Shown: one piece after another, positions 9,890-18,638 of the stretch | How positions within the stretch are numbered: the stretch's first letter is position 1 | Layout of the letters: each line of letters opens with the position of its first letter | Assembly: GCF_013377085.1 (NCBI RefSeq) | Contig: NZ_JACAAX010000018.1 | Coordinates: 1 to 64,000, forward strand | DNA from: Rhodoplanes sp. | GTDB taxonomy: Bacteria > Pseudomonadota > Alphaproteobacteria > Rhizobiales > Xanthobacteraceae | Length of the DNA stretch: 64,000 nucleotides | Direction: 5' to 3' | Position numbers and translations under genes: made by a program | The notes under the pieces: generated by a model | What the model saw: only the letters and a program-made list of their open reading frames with translations | Told to the model about the DNA's origin: nothing | The model's database searches: none

Positions 9890-10687
9890 ATGCTGACCGT
9901 CATCGACGACCGCACGCTGAGTTACGACCTGCTGGGGCCCGCCGATGCGCCGGTGGTCTGCTTCGCGCATGCACTGGCGGCCGACGGCGGCATGTGGGCC
10001 GAGCAGGTCCCGGCCGTCCTGCAGGCCGGCTATCGGGCGCTGCGGATCGACATGCGCGGCCACGGCGGCAGCCGGCCTGTGCCGGGCGACTACACGCTCG
10101 CCGGCCTCGCCGACGACATCGCCGCCGTGCTGGCCGCCTGCGGCATCGCGCGCGTGCATCTGGTCGGCCTGTCGGTCGGCGCCATGATCGCCCAGGCCTT
10201 CGCGCTGTCCCGCGGCCCGATGGTCGAGTCGCTGGTGCTGTGCGAGGCGCCGCCGAGGTCGCTGGTGAATGCTGCGGCCATCTGGGGCCCGCGGGTCGCC
10301 GCGGTGCGCCAGGCCGGCACCTGTGCGCCGATCGCCGACGCCACAATGGAGCGCTGGCTGTCGCCGGCATTTCGGACGCGGCATCCGCGACGCTGGAACG
10401 AGATCCGGGCGACCGTCGCGGCGACGACGCCGGACGGCTATTGCGGTTGCATCGCCGCGCTGTCCGACTTCGACTTCACGCGCGAGCTTGTCCGCGTGAC
10501 CGCGCCGGCCCTGGTGGTCTGCGGGGTCGACGATCCGGCGACCTCGCTGGCGGAGAACGAGCGCCTCGCCGCCCTGCTGCCGCGCGGCCGCTATCACGCC
10601 TTCGCCGACGCCCGCCATTTGCCCAATGTCGAGGACCCGGCCCGCTTCAACCGGCTCCTGATCGACTGGCTGCGCGCGCCGGGGTGA
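9890..10687 (+). CDS. alpha/beta-fold hydrolase, 3-oxoadipate enol-lactonase-like
   Basis: A 265-aa alpha/beta hydrolase. The nucleophile elbow is GLSVGAM, with Ser at about residue 99. The oxyanion region is FAHALAADGG, and later elements are the acid in GVDDPAT and the His in ARHLPNVEDP. Overall layout is like PcaD, the beta-ketoadipate enol-lactone hydrolase, but no other protocatechuate genes are adjacent, so a general esterase/lactonase is equally likely. It is a single gene facing away from the glycosidase operon. The ribosome site before the ATG is weak (ACGGAAAA). Confidence 0.8.
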   Translation: MLTVIDDRTLSYDLLGPADAPVVCFAHALAADGGMWAEQVPAVLQAGYRALRIDMRGHGGSRPVPGDYTLAGLADDIAAVLAACGIARVHLVGLSVGAMIAQAFALSRGPMVESLVLCEAPPRSLVNAAAIWGPRVAAVRQAGTCAPIADATMERWLSPAFRTRHPRRWNEIRATVAATTPDGYCGCIAALSDFDFTRELVRVTAPALVVCGVDDPATSLAENERLAALLPRGRYHAFADARHLPNVEDPARFNRLLIDWLRAPG

Positions 10688-10745
10688 GGGGACGCCGACC
10701 GCGAGGGTCTCTCGCCCGCTCGTTCTCGCGAAAACGTCCATTACC

Positions 10746-10846
10746 GTCATCGCCCGCGGAGGCGGGCGATCCAGTACTCCCGGTGATTGCGGTGTCCCAA
10801 AGCATTTGCCAGGATTACGTGATGCCCCGCCTTCGCGGGGCATGAC
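10746..10846. repeat. extragenic palindromic repeat of a second type
   Basis: Starts GTCATCGCCCGC and ends GCGGGGCATGAC, with inner hairpins CGCCCGCGGAGGCGGGCG and GCCCCGCCTTCGCGGGGC. It is related in plan to the GTCATTCCGGG family but has different inner arms. It lies between convergent genes, so a transcript-end role is possible. Confidence 0.6.
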
Positions 10847-10913
10847 GATCGAGATGCTGTGCTGGATGACGCGACAAGTGCAGCACTGCTAGTCGAACAG
10901 TGTGGCGCCGGCG

Positions 10914-11936
10914 TCAATTGAACTTGATGCCGGCGGCCTTCACCAGTGCCGCGTTGGCGTCGATCTCCTTCACCACATAGGCGTCGAACTCGCGCGGTCC
11001 CATCGGCATCGGATCGGCGCCCATCTGGGCGAGGCGCTCCCGCACCGTCGGCACCTGCAGGGCCTTCGCGACCTCCTGGGCCAGGCGGTCGACGATCGGG
11101 CGCGGTGTCGCGCCCGGCAGGAACGCGCCGATCCAGAACTCGTAGCCGGACTCGGGGAAGCCGGCCTCCACCGTGGTCGGCACGTCGGGCAGCGCGCTGG
11201 AGCGCTTGGCGCTCGACACCGCGAGCGCGCGGAGCTGGCCGTCGCGGACGAGCGACAGCGTCGGCGGCACCGGCGAGAAATAGAAGTCGATGCGGCCGGT
11301 CAGGACCTCCGACAGCGCCTCGGGCGCGCCCTTGTAGGGCACATGCACACCCTCGAAGCCGGCCGCCAGGCGGAACCGCTCGGCGGCGAAATGGGTCGAG
11401 TTGCCGACCCCGCCCGAGCCGTAGGTCATCGAGCCCGGGCTCGCCTTGGCGGCCTTCACGAACGCAGCGGCGTCCGCATAGTTCTTGGCTGGCGAGACCA
11501 CCATCACGGTCGGGATGCTGGCGAGCGGCGCCACCGCGGCAAAGTCGGTCGCCACGTTGAACGGCAGGTTCGAGAAGGTCGACGGCACCACCGTGTGGGA
11601 CGACGAGTTGACCAGCACCGTGTAGCCGTCGGGCTCGGCCTTGGCGACCATGGCGGCCCCGATGGTCTGCGCCGCGCCGGGCTTGTTCTCGACGATGACG
11701 GTCTGGCCTATCTGCCTCGACACCTGGTCGAACACGGTGCGGGCCAGGACGTCGGTGGCGCTGCCGGCCGTCAGCGGCACGATCACCCGGATCGGCCGCG
11801 CGGTCGGCCAAGGCTGCGCCTCGCCCGCCGCCGTGAGGGCAAGGAACGCGAGGGCGGCGGAGGCCGCCGTCCACCAGCGGCGCGAGATGCGAAGTTTCAA
11901 GGAATCGTGAGAAGGTCGTGCCGAGGGATGACGCAT
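10914..11936 (-). CDS. Bug-family (TctC-like) periplasmic solute-binding protein
   Basis: A 340-aa second Bug/TctC-type receptor. Residues ~15-40 form a signal sequence (ALAFLALTAAGEAQ), then ARPIRVIVPLTAGSATDVLAR, ENKPGAAQTIG and PDGYTVL, which are family landmarks. The start is the ATG preceded by GGAGAGGTCTCGC. It is the last gene of the minus-strand hydroxylase/GntR arm, about 100 bases after the CoxS-CoxG fusion gene. It is therefore a candidate receptor for the substrate of that hydroxylase. No TctAB permease lies nearby. Confidence 0.87.
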   Translation of the reverse strand: MRHPSARPSHDSLKLRISRRWWTAASAALAFLALTAAGEAQPWPTARPIRVIVPLTAGSATDVLARTVFDQVSRQIGQTVIVENKPGAAQTIGAAMVAKAEPDGYTVLVNSSSHTVVPSTFSNLPFNVATDFAAVAPLASIPTVMVVSPAKNYADAAAFVKAAKASPGSMTYGSGGVGNSTHFAAERFRLAAGFEGVHVPYKGAPEALSEVLTGRIDFYFSPVPPTLSLVRDGQLRALAVSSAKRSSALPDVPTTVEAGFPESGYEFWIGAFLPGATPRPIVDRLAQEVAKALQVPTVRERLAQMGADPMPMGPREFDAYVVKEIDANAALVKAAGIKFN

Positions 11937-12036
11937 GCGAGACCTCTCCGGTCGTTCGACAGGCAGGGCGGGACGACGTGGGAAATCGATGAGGCGGCGG
12001 CGTGGGGAGCCGCCGGAAGACATGCAGGAGCGAAGC

Positions 12037-13263
12037 TTATCGGCCGAGCAGGCGAAGAAGCAAGCGGCGCAGACGCCCCAAAAGCACGCCAAGGACCAGT
12101 GAAAATCCGCCGAGTTCGGCCGGCGCCACCACGGCGCCCTCGGGGGCGCGCAGCCGCATGTCGACATTGCGGGCGAACGCCTCGCCGATGCGGGCGACGA
12201 GATCGCGGACCAGATCGGAACGGCCGAACTGGGCCAGCGGCCCCTGCAGCGTGAAGGCGATGACGCAGTCCACACGCGTTCCGGCGCCGCCGCCGCCCGT
12301 CGCGGTTTCGGACAGGACGTACTCCACCCGCCCCGAGGCGCGAGACCCGCTCTTGCGGTCGCTGCCGCGGCCCTCGATCATCATGTGGTGCCCGGCGTCG
12401 TCGCGGCTCATCGCGCCCTCGCCGGAAAAGCCGGCCGAGATCGGCCCGAGCTTCACCTCCATGCGGCCTGTCAGGTGGTCGTTGGCGGCCGGCGGATCGA
12501 GCGCCAGGCCCGGCATGCAGGCTGCGACCTTCTGCGGATCCCGCATCAGATCCCACACGGCGGCGCGGGAATGCTCCAGCACGAAGCTCTCGGTGAAGCG
12601 CGTCTCGCCGTCGACCACCGTGATGGCCCCGACCTCGACCTTGATGGGTCGTGACGCCACGGCGGGCGGCGCGGCTTTTGGCGCGGCCGGCGTGACAGGA
12701 CGTGCCGCCGTCGGGACCGGTGCTTTCGTTGGTTGCGTCGTCGCCGCGCCGGGGCCGGGCGCCGGGCCGACCCATCGGTAGCCGGCCAGCGCCGGCACGG
12801 CCGGCGCTTCCGCCGTGACGGTCTCGATCGCCTCGATGATGCCGGCATAGCCGGTGCAGCGGCACAGATTGCCGCTCATCTCGGTGCGGATGTCGAGGCC
12901 CGGCTCCGCCGCCTTGCGACGGACGAGATCGCGCGCCGCGATCAGCATGCCGGGCGTGCAGTAGCCGCACTGCAGCGCATGCGAGGTCGAGAAGGCGTCG
13001 CGCATGCGCGCCATCAGCGGATCGTCGTCGAAGCTTTCGATGGTGCGCACGCGGGCGCCGTCGCACGCCACCGCGAAGGTGATGCAGGAGCGGGCGATCT
13101 CGCCGTCGATCTCCACCGTGCAGGCGCCGCAGACGCCGTGCTCGCAGCCGATATGGGTGCCGGTGAGCAGCAGGTGCTCGCGCAAAAAATCGGCCAGATG
13201 GGTGCGCGGGGTCACGTCGGCCGTGACGGGCTTGCCGTTGACCTCGATGGTGATGTGGGTCAT
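12037..13263 (-). CDS. fused [2Fe-2S] subunit (CoxS-like) and CoxG/SRPBCC protein of a molybdenum hydroxylase
   Basis: A 408-aa two-part protein. Residues 1-155 are the small iron-sulfur subunit of xanthine-oxidase-family enzymes, with Cys 40/45/48/60 in the plant-type [2Fe-2S] centre and Cys 99/102/134/136 in the second centre (CGYCTPGM, CRCTGY). After a Pro/Ala-rich linker (~160-205), residues ~205-365 match the CoxG/SRPBCC fold (VWDLMRDPQKVAACMPG). The protein ends in a Leu/Arg amphipathic tail (LGVLLGRLRRLLLRLLG), like a membrane anchor. Normally these are separate proteins. The gene overlaps the upstream FAD-subunit gene by ATGA, so stoichiometric synthesis is likely. The fusion suggests that electrons from the hydroxylase reach the membrane or quinone pool through the CoxG part. 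Confidence 0.88.
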   Translation of the reverse strand: MTHITIEVNGKPVTADVTPRTHLADFLREHLLLTGTHIGCEHGVCGACTVEIDGEIARSCITFAVACDGARVRTIESFDDDPLMARMRDAFSTSHALQCGYCTPGMLIAARDLVRRKAAEPGLDIRTEMSGNLCRCTGYAGIIEAIETVTAEAPAVPALAGYRWVGPAPGPGAATTQPTKAPVPTAARPVTPAAPKAAPPAVASRPIKVEVGAITVVDGETRFTESFVLEHSRAAVWDLMRDPQKVAACMPGLALDPPAANDHLTGRMEVKLGPISAGFSGEGAMSRDDAGHHMMIEGRGSDRKSGSRASGRVEYVLSETATGGGGAGTRVDCVIAFTLQGPLAQFGRSDLVRDLVARIGEAFARNVDMRLRAPEGAVVAPAELGGFSLVLGVLLGRLRRLLLRLLGR

Positions 13264-14090
13264 CGCGCGGCGAGCTCCGCGACGGCGCGCCGGACTGCGG
13301 CGACCTGAAGGCGCATCTTGTAGTCGTCTCCCGTCACGCCCGCCTCGATCAGCATGTCGCGAACTGCGGCGGCGTCATTGAACCGATCCAGGAGCCGCGC
13401 ACCGGCGCCGCGGCTCGCCTCGATCGCCACGGGCCGGCCGCCGCCGGCGCCCGCCACCACGCGGCAGACGCCGCGCTCCGGATCGTGCACGGCGACACCC
13501 ATGGCCTCGGCGAACTCGCCGGTCTTTCGGCAGATCTTCTCGAAGCCGAAGCGCGCCGAGGCCGAGAAGCGTGGGATGCGGACACCGTCCAGAATCTCGC
13601 CCGGCTCCAGCGCCGTGCTCATGGCGCCGTGGATGAAGTCCTTCATTCCCACACGCCGCTGCGCTCCGTCCGGGCCGGTCAGAAAAATCTCGGCGCCGAG
13701 CGCGGTCAGGGTCGACACCCAGTCGGCGGCCGGGTCGGCATGGGCGAGGCTGCCCCCAATGGTGCCGCGGGTGCGTACCGCCCGGTAGGCGATTCCGCGC
13801 GCGACGCGGGAGAGGAATCCGTGGGTCGGGTCGGCGATGCGGCGATCCTCGATCGCCGCATGCGTGACGATGGCGCCGAACGTGACGGCGTCGTCTCGCT
13901 CCTCGATGCGGGCGAGGTCCTTGATGCGGGTGATGTCGACCAGGAGCGAGGGCTGCGCCAGGCGCAGATTCAGCATCGGGCCGAGCGACTGTCCGCCCGC
14001 CATCAGCTTGGCGTCGTGATCGCCGGCGATCAGCGCGCAGGCCTCGGCGATCGTGTCCGGGCGGGCGTAGTCGAAGGCGGCGGCTTTCAT
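13260..14090 (-). CDS. FAD-binding (CoxM-like) subunit of a molybdenum hydroxylase
   Basis: A 276-aa medium subunit of the xanthine dehydrogenase/CO dehydrogenase family. It carries the FAD motifs AGGQSLGPMLNLRLA (~32-46) and TIGGSLAHADPAAD, with the C-terminal CO-dehydrogenase-flavoprotein-type region. It passes electrons from the [2Fe-2S] centres to the final acceptor. Length and start (MKAAAFDYARPDT) fit the family well. It lies between the catalytic and the iron-sulfur/CoxG genes, an LMS gene order. A palindromic repeat separates it from the catalytic-subunit gene. Confidence 0.92.
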   Translation of the reverse strand: MKAAAFDYARPDTIAEACALIAGDHDAKLMAGGQSLGPMLNLRLAQPSLLVDITRIKDLARIEERDDAVTFGAIVTHAAIEDRRIADPTHGFLSRVARGIAYRAVRTRGTIGGSLAHADPAADWVSTLTALGAEIFLTGPDGAQRRVGMKDFIHGAMSTALEPGEILDGVRIPRFSASARFGFEKICRKTGEFAEAMGVAVHDPERGVCRVVAGAGGGRPVAIEASRGAGARLLDRFNDAAAVRDMLIEAGVTGDDYKMRLQVAAVRRAVAELAAR

Positions 14091-14114
14091 GAGGGGTCCG
14101 CCTGATCAGTTCTG

Positions 14115-14218
14115 GTCATTCCGGGGCGCGCTGAAAGCGCGAACCCGGAATCCAGCCAAGACCGCGGTGCAAGCCGCTGGATTCCGGGCCCGGCGCTGGC
14201 GCGCCGTCCCGGAATGAC
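14115..14218. repeat. paired GTCATTCCGGG extragenic palindromic repeat, copy 2
   Basis: About 104 bases, bounded by GTCATTCCGGGGCGCG and CGTCCCGGAATGAC, with the inner pair GGAATCCAGC / GCTGGATTCC. It lies inside the hydroxylase operon, between the catalytic and FAD subunit genes, so it is transcribed and may act as an intercistronic hairpin. Confidence 0.75.
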
Positions 14219-14229
14219 CGGGTTCGGTT

Positions 14230-16575
14230 TCATTCCGCGGCCTCGCGAGCTTGCGCCGCGGCGATCGCCTCGACGATGCGGCGTGGCGTGATCGGCGACA
14301 TCAGGAGCTCGGCGCCGAGGTCGTGCAGCGCGTCGTTGACGGCGTTGGCGAGGGCTGCGGGCGGCGCGATGGCGCCGCCTTCGCCGATGCCCTTCTGGCC
14401 GAAGCGTGTATAGGGCGACGGCGTCTCCATGTGCAGGATGCGCAAGTTCGGCATTTCGGTGGGACCGGGCAGTAGATAATCGGACAGAGTCGAGGCGAGT
14501 GGCTGGCCGCGCTCGTCGTACAGCATTTCCTCGTAGAAGGCCGTGCCGATGCCCTGCGCCGTGCCGCCGATGATCTGGCCGTCGACGATCATCGGGTTCA
14601 CCAGCACGCCGCCGTCCTCGACGATGACGTAGTCGAGGATCTCGGTCTCGCCCGTCTCGGGATCGACCGCGACCACGGTGGCATGCGCCGCGTAGCTGAA
14701 CGTGCCGGTGTCGCGCGCCGCCTTGTAGCCGGCCGTGACCTCCAGGCCTCCCGGATCCACATCGCGCGGAAGATCCTGCGGGCGGCGATACCAGGTGCGG
14801 GCGATCTCGGCGATGCCGATGCGGCCGTTGGGGCCGACCACCTCTCCGCCTTCCAGTCGCACCGCGGCGACCTCGGCCTGGAGCAGCGACGCGCCAATAT
14901 GCTTGACGCGCTCGGCCAGCGTGTCGCAGGCGGCCGCGACCGCGCCGCCCGACATGATCATGCAGCGCGAGCCCCAGGTGCCGGTCGAGTAGGGGGTCAG
15001 CGCGGTGTCGCCGTGGACGACCTTGATGCGGTCGTGCGGCACGCCGAGGATCGAATGCGCCACCTGCGACAGCGTCGTCTCCAGGCCCTGGCCGTGGCTG
15101 TGGGCGCCGATGCGCAGCTCCAGCCCGCCGTCCGGCGTGAAGCGCGCCTGGCACTGCTCGTAGCCCGGCACGAACGGGATGCCCCAGGCCGAGTAGACGC
15201 TGGTGCCGTGGCCGGCCTGCTCGGCATACATGGAAAAGCCGATGCCGATGCGGCGGCCGTCCGGCTCGCCTGTCTTCTGGCGGGCCCGCACGCCGGGAAG
15301 GTCGATGGCGGCGATGGCGCGGCGCAGCGCTTCGGGATAGTCGCCGGAATCGAAATGCCGCTTGGCGATGTTGTCGAACGGCATCTGCTCCGGCCGCACC
15401 AGGCTGTTCAGCCGCAGCGCGGTCGGCTCGATGCCGATTTTTCGCGCCAGAGCGTCGAGGGTGACTTCGAGGGCGAAGCAGGCCCCGGTGCGGGCGACGC
15501 CGCGATAAGGCAGGATCGGTGGCTTGTTGGTCGCCACCGAATGGACGCGGCAGCGGTAGTGCGCGAAATCGTAGAGGCCGGGCAGCAGGCTGCCGATCTG
15601 GCCGCCTTCCAGACAGGCCGAGAACGGATAGGCCGAGTAGGCGCCGCAGTCGACGCTCGCCTCGCCGTCGAGACCGAGCAGGCGGCCGTTTGCGTCCGCG
15701 TAAGCCGTGAGGCGGTAGTGATGCTCGCGGCAATCGGCGCCGGCCGTGAGATTCTCGCGGCGGTCCTCGATCCAGCGGAGCGGCTTTCCGATCCGGCGCG
15801 TCGTCCAGGCGAGCGCCACCTCCTCGGCGAGCAGGATGCCCTTGTAGCCGAAGCCGCCGCCGACATCCGGCGCGATCACACGGATTCGGCCCTCGTCGAG
15901 GCCGAGGCATTCGGCGAGCCCGGAGCGCACGATATGGGGCTGCTGGGTGGCGCTGTGAACGACGAGCTGCTCGACGCGGCTGTCCCATTCGGCGACGACC
16001 CCGCGCCCCTCGATCGGGCTCATCACCTGGCGCGCGGTGCGCAGCTCGCGCGTCACGCTATAGGCGGCCTTGGCCTTCATCTCAGCCGAGCTCACGTCGG
16101 TGAGCGAGATCAGGAACAGGTTGTCGCCCCACTGCTCGTGCAGCAGCGGCGCGTCGGGCGCGCGGCCGGCCAGCATTTCGGTGACGGCGGGCAGCTCGTC
16201 GAACTCGACCTCGATCTCGGCCACGATGTCCTCGGCCTCGGCCCGGGTCGGCGCCATGCACAGCGCGATCAGCTCGCCGACATGGCGGACGCGGTCTCCC
16301 GCCAGCACCGGCTGGGTCGACGACTTGAAGCCCGGCAGCGTCGTGTCGGCGCGGATCGGCTTGACGTCGAGGAGATCGCCGGCGAGCACGACCTTTTCGC
16401 GCAACGCTTCGGGCACCCGGATGGACACGATGCGGGCATGCGCCAGCGGACTTCTGAGGAACGCCACCTCCAGCATGCCGGGCAGCCGGATGTCGCCGAC
16501 ATAGCGGCCACGGCCGCGCATGTAGCGGTCGTCCTCCTTGCGCGGCAGCCGCGCCCCGATGCCTGCGTCCGTCAC
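14230..16575 (-). CDS. molybdopterin-binding catalytic (CoxL/XdhB-like) subunit of a molybdenum hydroxylase
   Basis: A protein of about 781 aa, the large subunit of a xanthine-dehydrogenase-family enzyme. N-terminal IGARLPRKEDDRYMRGRGRYVGD is typical. Molybdopterin motifs include GGGFGYKG, PYRGVART at the active-site loop and the C-terminal GIGEGGAIAPPAAL with the catalytic Glu. The loop is not the AYRCSFR of true form-I CO dehydrogenase, so oxidation of CO is unlikely. Hydroxylation of an aromatic or N-heterocyclic carbon, or an aldehyde, is the better guess. I prefer the GTG start (VTDAGIG) preceded by an AGGA; a TTG 48 bases upstream would overlap the inverted repeat. It follows the GntR gene on the same strand. 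Confidence 0.88.
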   Translation of the reverse strand: MTDAGIGARLPRKEDDRYMRGRGRYVGDIRLPGMLEVAFLRSPLAHARIVSIRVPEALREKVVLAGDLLDVKPIRADTTLPGFKSSTQPVLAGDRVRHVGELIALCMAPTRAEAEDIVAEIEVEFDELPAVTEMLAGRAPDAPLLHEQWGDNLFLISLTDVSSAEMKAKAAYSVTRELRTARQVMSPIEGRGVVAEWDSRVEQLVVHSATQQPHIVRSGLAECLGLDEGRIRVIAPDVGGGFGYKGILLAEEVALAWTTRRIGKPLRWIEDRRENLTAGADCREHHYRLTAYADANGRLLGLDGEASVDCGAYSAYPFSACLEGGQIGSLLPGLYDFAHYRCRVHSVATNKPPILPYRGVARTGACFALEVTLDALARKIGIEPTALRLNSLVRPEQMPFDNIAKRHFDSGDYPEALRRAIAAIDLPGVRARQKTGEPDGRRIGIGFSMYAEQAGHGTSVYSAWGIPFVPGYEQCQARFTPDGGLELRIGAHSHGQGLETTLSQVAHSILGVPHDRIKVVHGDTALTPYSTGTWGSRCMIMSGGAVAAACDTLAERVKHIGASLLQAEVAAVRLEGGEVVGPNGRIGIAEIARTWYRRPQDLPRDVDPGGLEVTAGYKAARDTGTFSYAAHATVVAVDPETGETEILDYVIVEDGGVLVNPMIVDGQIIGGTAQGIGTAFYEEMLYDERGQPLASTLSDYLLPGPTEMPNLRILHMETPSPYTRFGQKGIGEGGAIAPPAALANAVNDALHDLGAELLMSPITPRRIVEAIAAAQAREAAE

Positions 16576-16612
16576 GATCAGCGGTCCTGTCCCGGTCTCG
16601 TCGTCGTTCCGA

Positions 16613-16636
16613 ACTTGTTCCAAGAATAGAACAAGT
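16613..16636. promoter_or_regulatory. inverted repeat upstream of the hydroxylase genes, candidate operator
   Basis: Perfect 8-bp arms ACTTGTTC and GAACAAGT separated by 8 bases. It lies between the end of the GntR regulator gene and the start of the catalytic-subunit gene, the right place for an operator controlling the hydroxylase genes. The link to the neighbouring GntR protein is inferred from position. Confidence 0.45.
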
Positions 16637-16641
16637 CGATC

Positions 16642-17508
16642 CTATCCGCGCCCCTTCGGGCGGGCAACCCGGCTGCGCAGCCGCGCCGGCTTCGTCGTCG
16701 CGGTCCCGGCGGCTGTGCCGCTGGCGGCTGCGCCGCCTGCCGCCGGGCCGCGCAGCTCGATGTCGAGGCTGACGCAGTCGCCCCGATAGGTGATCTCGCC
16801 GACATAGATCACGACGCCGGCCGAATCGGTGACGACGCAGCGCGCCTCGGCGGTCGGCGCGTTGAGACCGATGCCGAGCAGCTTCGCGGCCTCGACATCG
16901 GCGGCGCCGATCGTCAGGCTCTGGTGGGCCCGCGCGATGGCGAGGCCCTTCATCTCGGTGAGCACGACCAGCGCGGCACGGGAGGCGAACTGCTTCGGCG
17001 CCTTGGCGTACAGATCGCGGGCAATATGCACGCGGGCATAGCCGAACGGCTCGTCGCCGCGCTTCTGCAGGCTGCGCAGGAACCGGTAGGCGGCGGCCGG
17101 GCGGCCTTCGCCGGCCTCGATGCGTGGCGTGCCGTCGGGGCCGGCCGGCAGCGGGTGCGGCACGTTCTCGCGGATCATCGAGACGAGGCTTTCCCAGTCG
17201 GTGGCGAGCTGCAGCCAGCGGCGGTTGTCGACCGACTTGGTGACGAAGGTGCCGCGGCCCTGGTGCGAGCGCAGGAGCCCCTCGGTCTGCAACAGCTCGA
17301 TGGCCTGCCGCACCGTGACGCGGGCGACGTCGAACTCGCGCTCCAGCTCCTCCAGCGTCGCAATCTTCTCGCCGACCGACCAGATGCCGTCGCGCAGCCG
17401 GCGCCGCAGCACCGAGGCGACCTGCAGGTAGCGCGGCACGCGGCTGTCGGCGTCGGAGCGCACCGTGCGTCGCCGTCCGGGAGCCGACGTTGCTCGGGCC
17501 GTGCTCAT
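16642..17508 (-). CDS. GntR-family transcriptional regulator (HutC-like, UTRA domain)
   Basis: A 288-aa repressor-type protein. Residues ~20-95 hold the winged-helix GntR DNA-binding domain (PRYLQVASVLRRRLRDG, VARVTVRQAIELLQTEGLL, GRGTFV). Residues ~110-250 resemble the UTRA ligand-binding fold of the HutC subfamily, and the end is Ala/Arg-rich. It overlaps the 3' end of pxpC by ATGA, so it is coupled to it. It stands between the lactamase-type and the hydroxylase genes, and probably senses the pathway substrate or an intermediate. Candidate operators are the inverted repeats just downstream and in the pxpC/pxpA divergent promoter. Confidence 0.88.
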   Translation of the reverse strand: MSTARATSAPGRRRTVRSDADSRVPRYLQVASVLRRRLRDGIWSVGEKIATLEELEREFDVARVTVRQAIELLQTEGLLRSHQGRGTFVTKSVDNRRWLQLATDWESLVSMIRENVPHPLPAGPDGTPRIEAGEGRPAAAYRFLRSLQKRGDEPFGYARVHIARDLYAKAPKQFASRAALVVLTEMKGLAIARAHQSLTIGAADVEAAKLLGIGLNAPTAEARCVVTDSAGVVIYVGEITYRGDCVSLDIELRGPAAGGAAASGTAAGTATTKPARLRSRVARPKGRG

Positions 17509-18638
17509 CCGCGATCCTCCCCTGCGGCCGCGCCCACGGCGTGCTGCTCGTCCGCGTGCATCGGTTCAGCATGCATGTCGATGAAGCCGCCGACCAGATT
17601 TTCGTCCAGCAGCCGCGCCGCGATGTCGACGTCGCCGCCGGCCGGCGCCAGCTTGGCCGCCAGGCCGTCGATCATGGTCGTGAGCGCGCGCCGCGCCGCG
17701 ACCGCGGTGGCGATGTCGACACGCTCGAACGACAATGATGCGCCCGGCCCGAGCCGGCCGAGGCCCGGCAGGTCGGCCGAGATCACGGTCGCGATCTTCG
17801 GATAGCCGCCGGTGGTCTGGCGATCGGCGAGCAGCACGATCGGCAGTCCGTCGCCGGGCACCTGGATGGCGCCGGGCGCGATGCCGTCCGAGACGATGTT
17901 GAAGCCGTCCTTATGTGCAATCGCCGGTCCTTCGAGCCGCATGCCCATGCGGTCGGTCGCGGCCGACACCGTGAAGGTCGAGCCGAAGAACGTGTCGAGC
18001 CCGACCTCGCTGAAATAGTCGTCCTGCGGCCCGAGCACGACGCGCACGCGGCTCGGGGCCGCGACATCGAGCGCGGCCAGCATCAGCTCGTCGCGCGGGG
18101 GTGCGAAGGGCGCAGCGAGCGGCAACAGGTCGCCGGCCTGCAGCGCCCGCCCGCAGAAGCCGCCGAGGCCGCCACGCACGAACGTCGCCTTGCTGCCGAG
18201 GAATGGAACGACGTCGAAGCCGCCCGCGACCGCCAGATAGCCGACGATGCTGCCGGACAGGCCGCCGATGCGCAGCGACTGGCCGCGGGTGAGCCGTACG
18301 CTGGTCAGCGGTGCGATCTTTCGGGGCGGCGCTTCGCCGTCGGCGTCCAGCACCTCGATGGTGGCGGTGCCGCCGGCGCAGGCGAAACGGACGCTTTCGG
18401 CCTCGACCCTCAGGGTCGGCCCCAGATAGGCGATCTCCAGCGCGGCGGTGCCGCGTGGATTGCCGACCAGCAGGTTGGCGGCGGCGAGCGCCACCGGGTC
18501 CATGGCGTTCGACACCGGGATGCCGAAGCGTTGGTGGCCGATGCGGCCGCCGTCCTGCAGGGTCGTCATCGGCCCGGGGGCGACGACGCGCAGCATCGGC
18601 GCATCCGGCGGCGCGGATGTGGCCGGTGCGTCCGTCAC
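17505..18638 (-). CDS. pxpC: 5-oxoprolinase subunit C-like biotin-dependent carboxyltransferase-family protein (PxpC/KipA)
   Basis: A protein of about 377 aa of the AHS2/KipA family, starting with the hallmark VVAPGPMTTLQDGGR. Other family motifs are SNAMDPVALAAANLLVGNP, FFGSTFTVSAATDRMGMRLEG and the run SDGIAPGAIQVPGDGLPI. With PxpA and PxpB such proteins form the ATP-dependent 5-oxoprolinase, which opens the lactam ring of 5-oxoproline; homologues act on urea-type or other cyclic amides. The C-terminus is extended (~40 aa past the usual end). The GTG start overlaps the stop of a small upstream ORF (GTGA); an internal ATG 14 codons later is possible. PxpA is encoded divergently; no intact PxpB is in the window. 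Confidence 0.85.
   Translation of the reverse strand: MTDAPATSAPPDAPMLRVVAPGPMTTLQDGGRIGHQRFGIPVSNAMDPVALAAANLLVGNPRGTAALEIAYLGPTLRVEAESVRFACAGGTATIEVLDADGEAPPRKIAPLTSVRLTRGQSLRIGGLSGSIVGYLAVAGGFDVVPFLGSKATFVRGGLGGFCGRALQAGDLLPLAAPFAPPRDELMLAALDVAAPSRVRVVLGPQDDYFSEVGLDTFFGSTFTVSAATDRMGMRLEGPAIAHKDGFNIVSDGIAPGAIQVPGDGLPIVLLADRQTTGGYPKIATVISADLPGLGRLGPGASLSFERVDIATAVAARRALTTMIDGLAAKLAPAGGDVDIAARLLDENLVGGFIDMHAEPMHADEQHAVGAAAGEDRG

Noticed and set aside
7218-9896. An 892-codon plus-strand open frame across the glycosidase gene
   Set aside because: Low-complexity Arg/Ala/Val product with no motif. It is the mirror of the minus-strand glycosidase frame.
14230-16575. True aerobic CO dehydrogenase (form I)
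   Set aside because: The active-site loop reads PYRGVART, not AYRCSFR, so CO oxidation is not supported. It is kept as a generic molybdenum hydroxylase.
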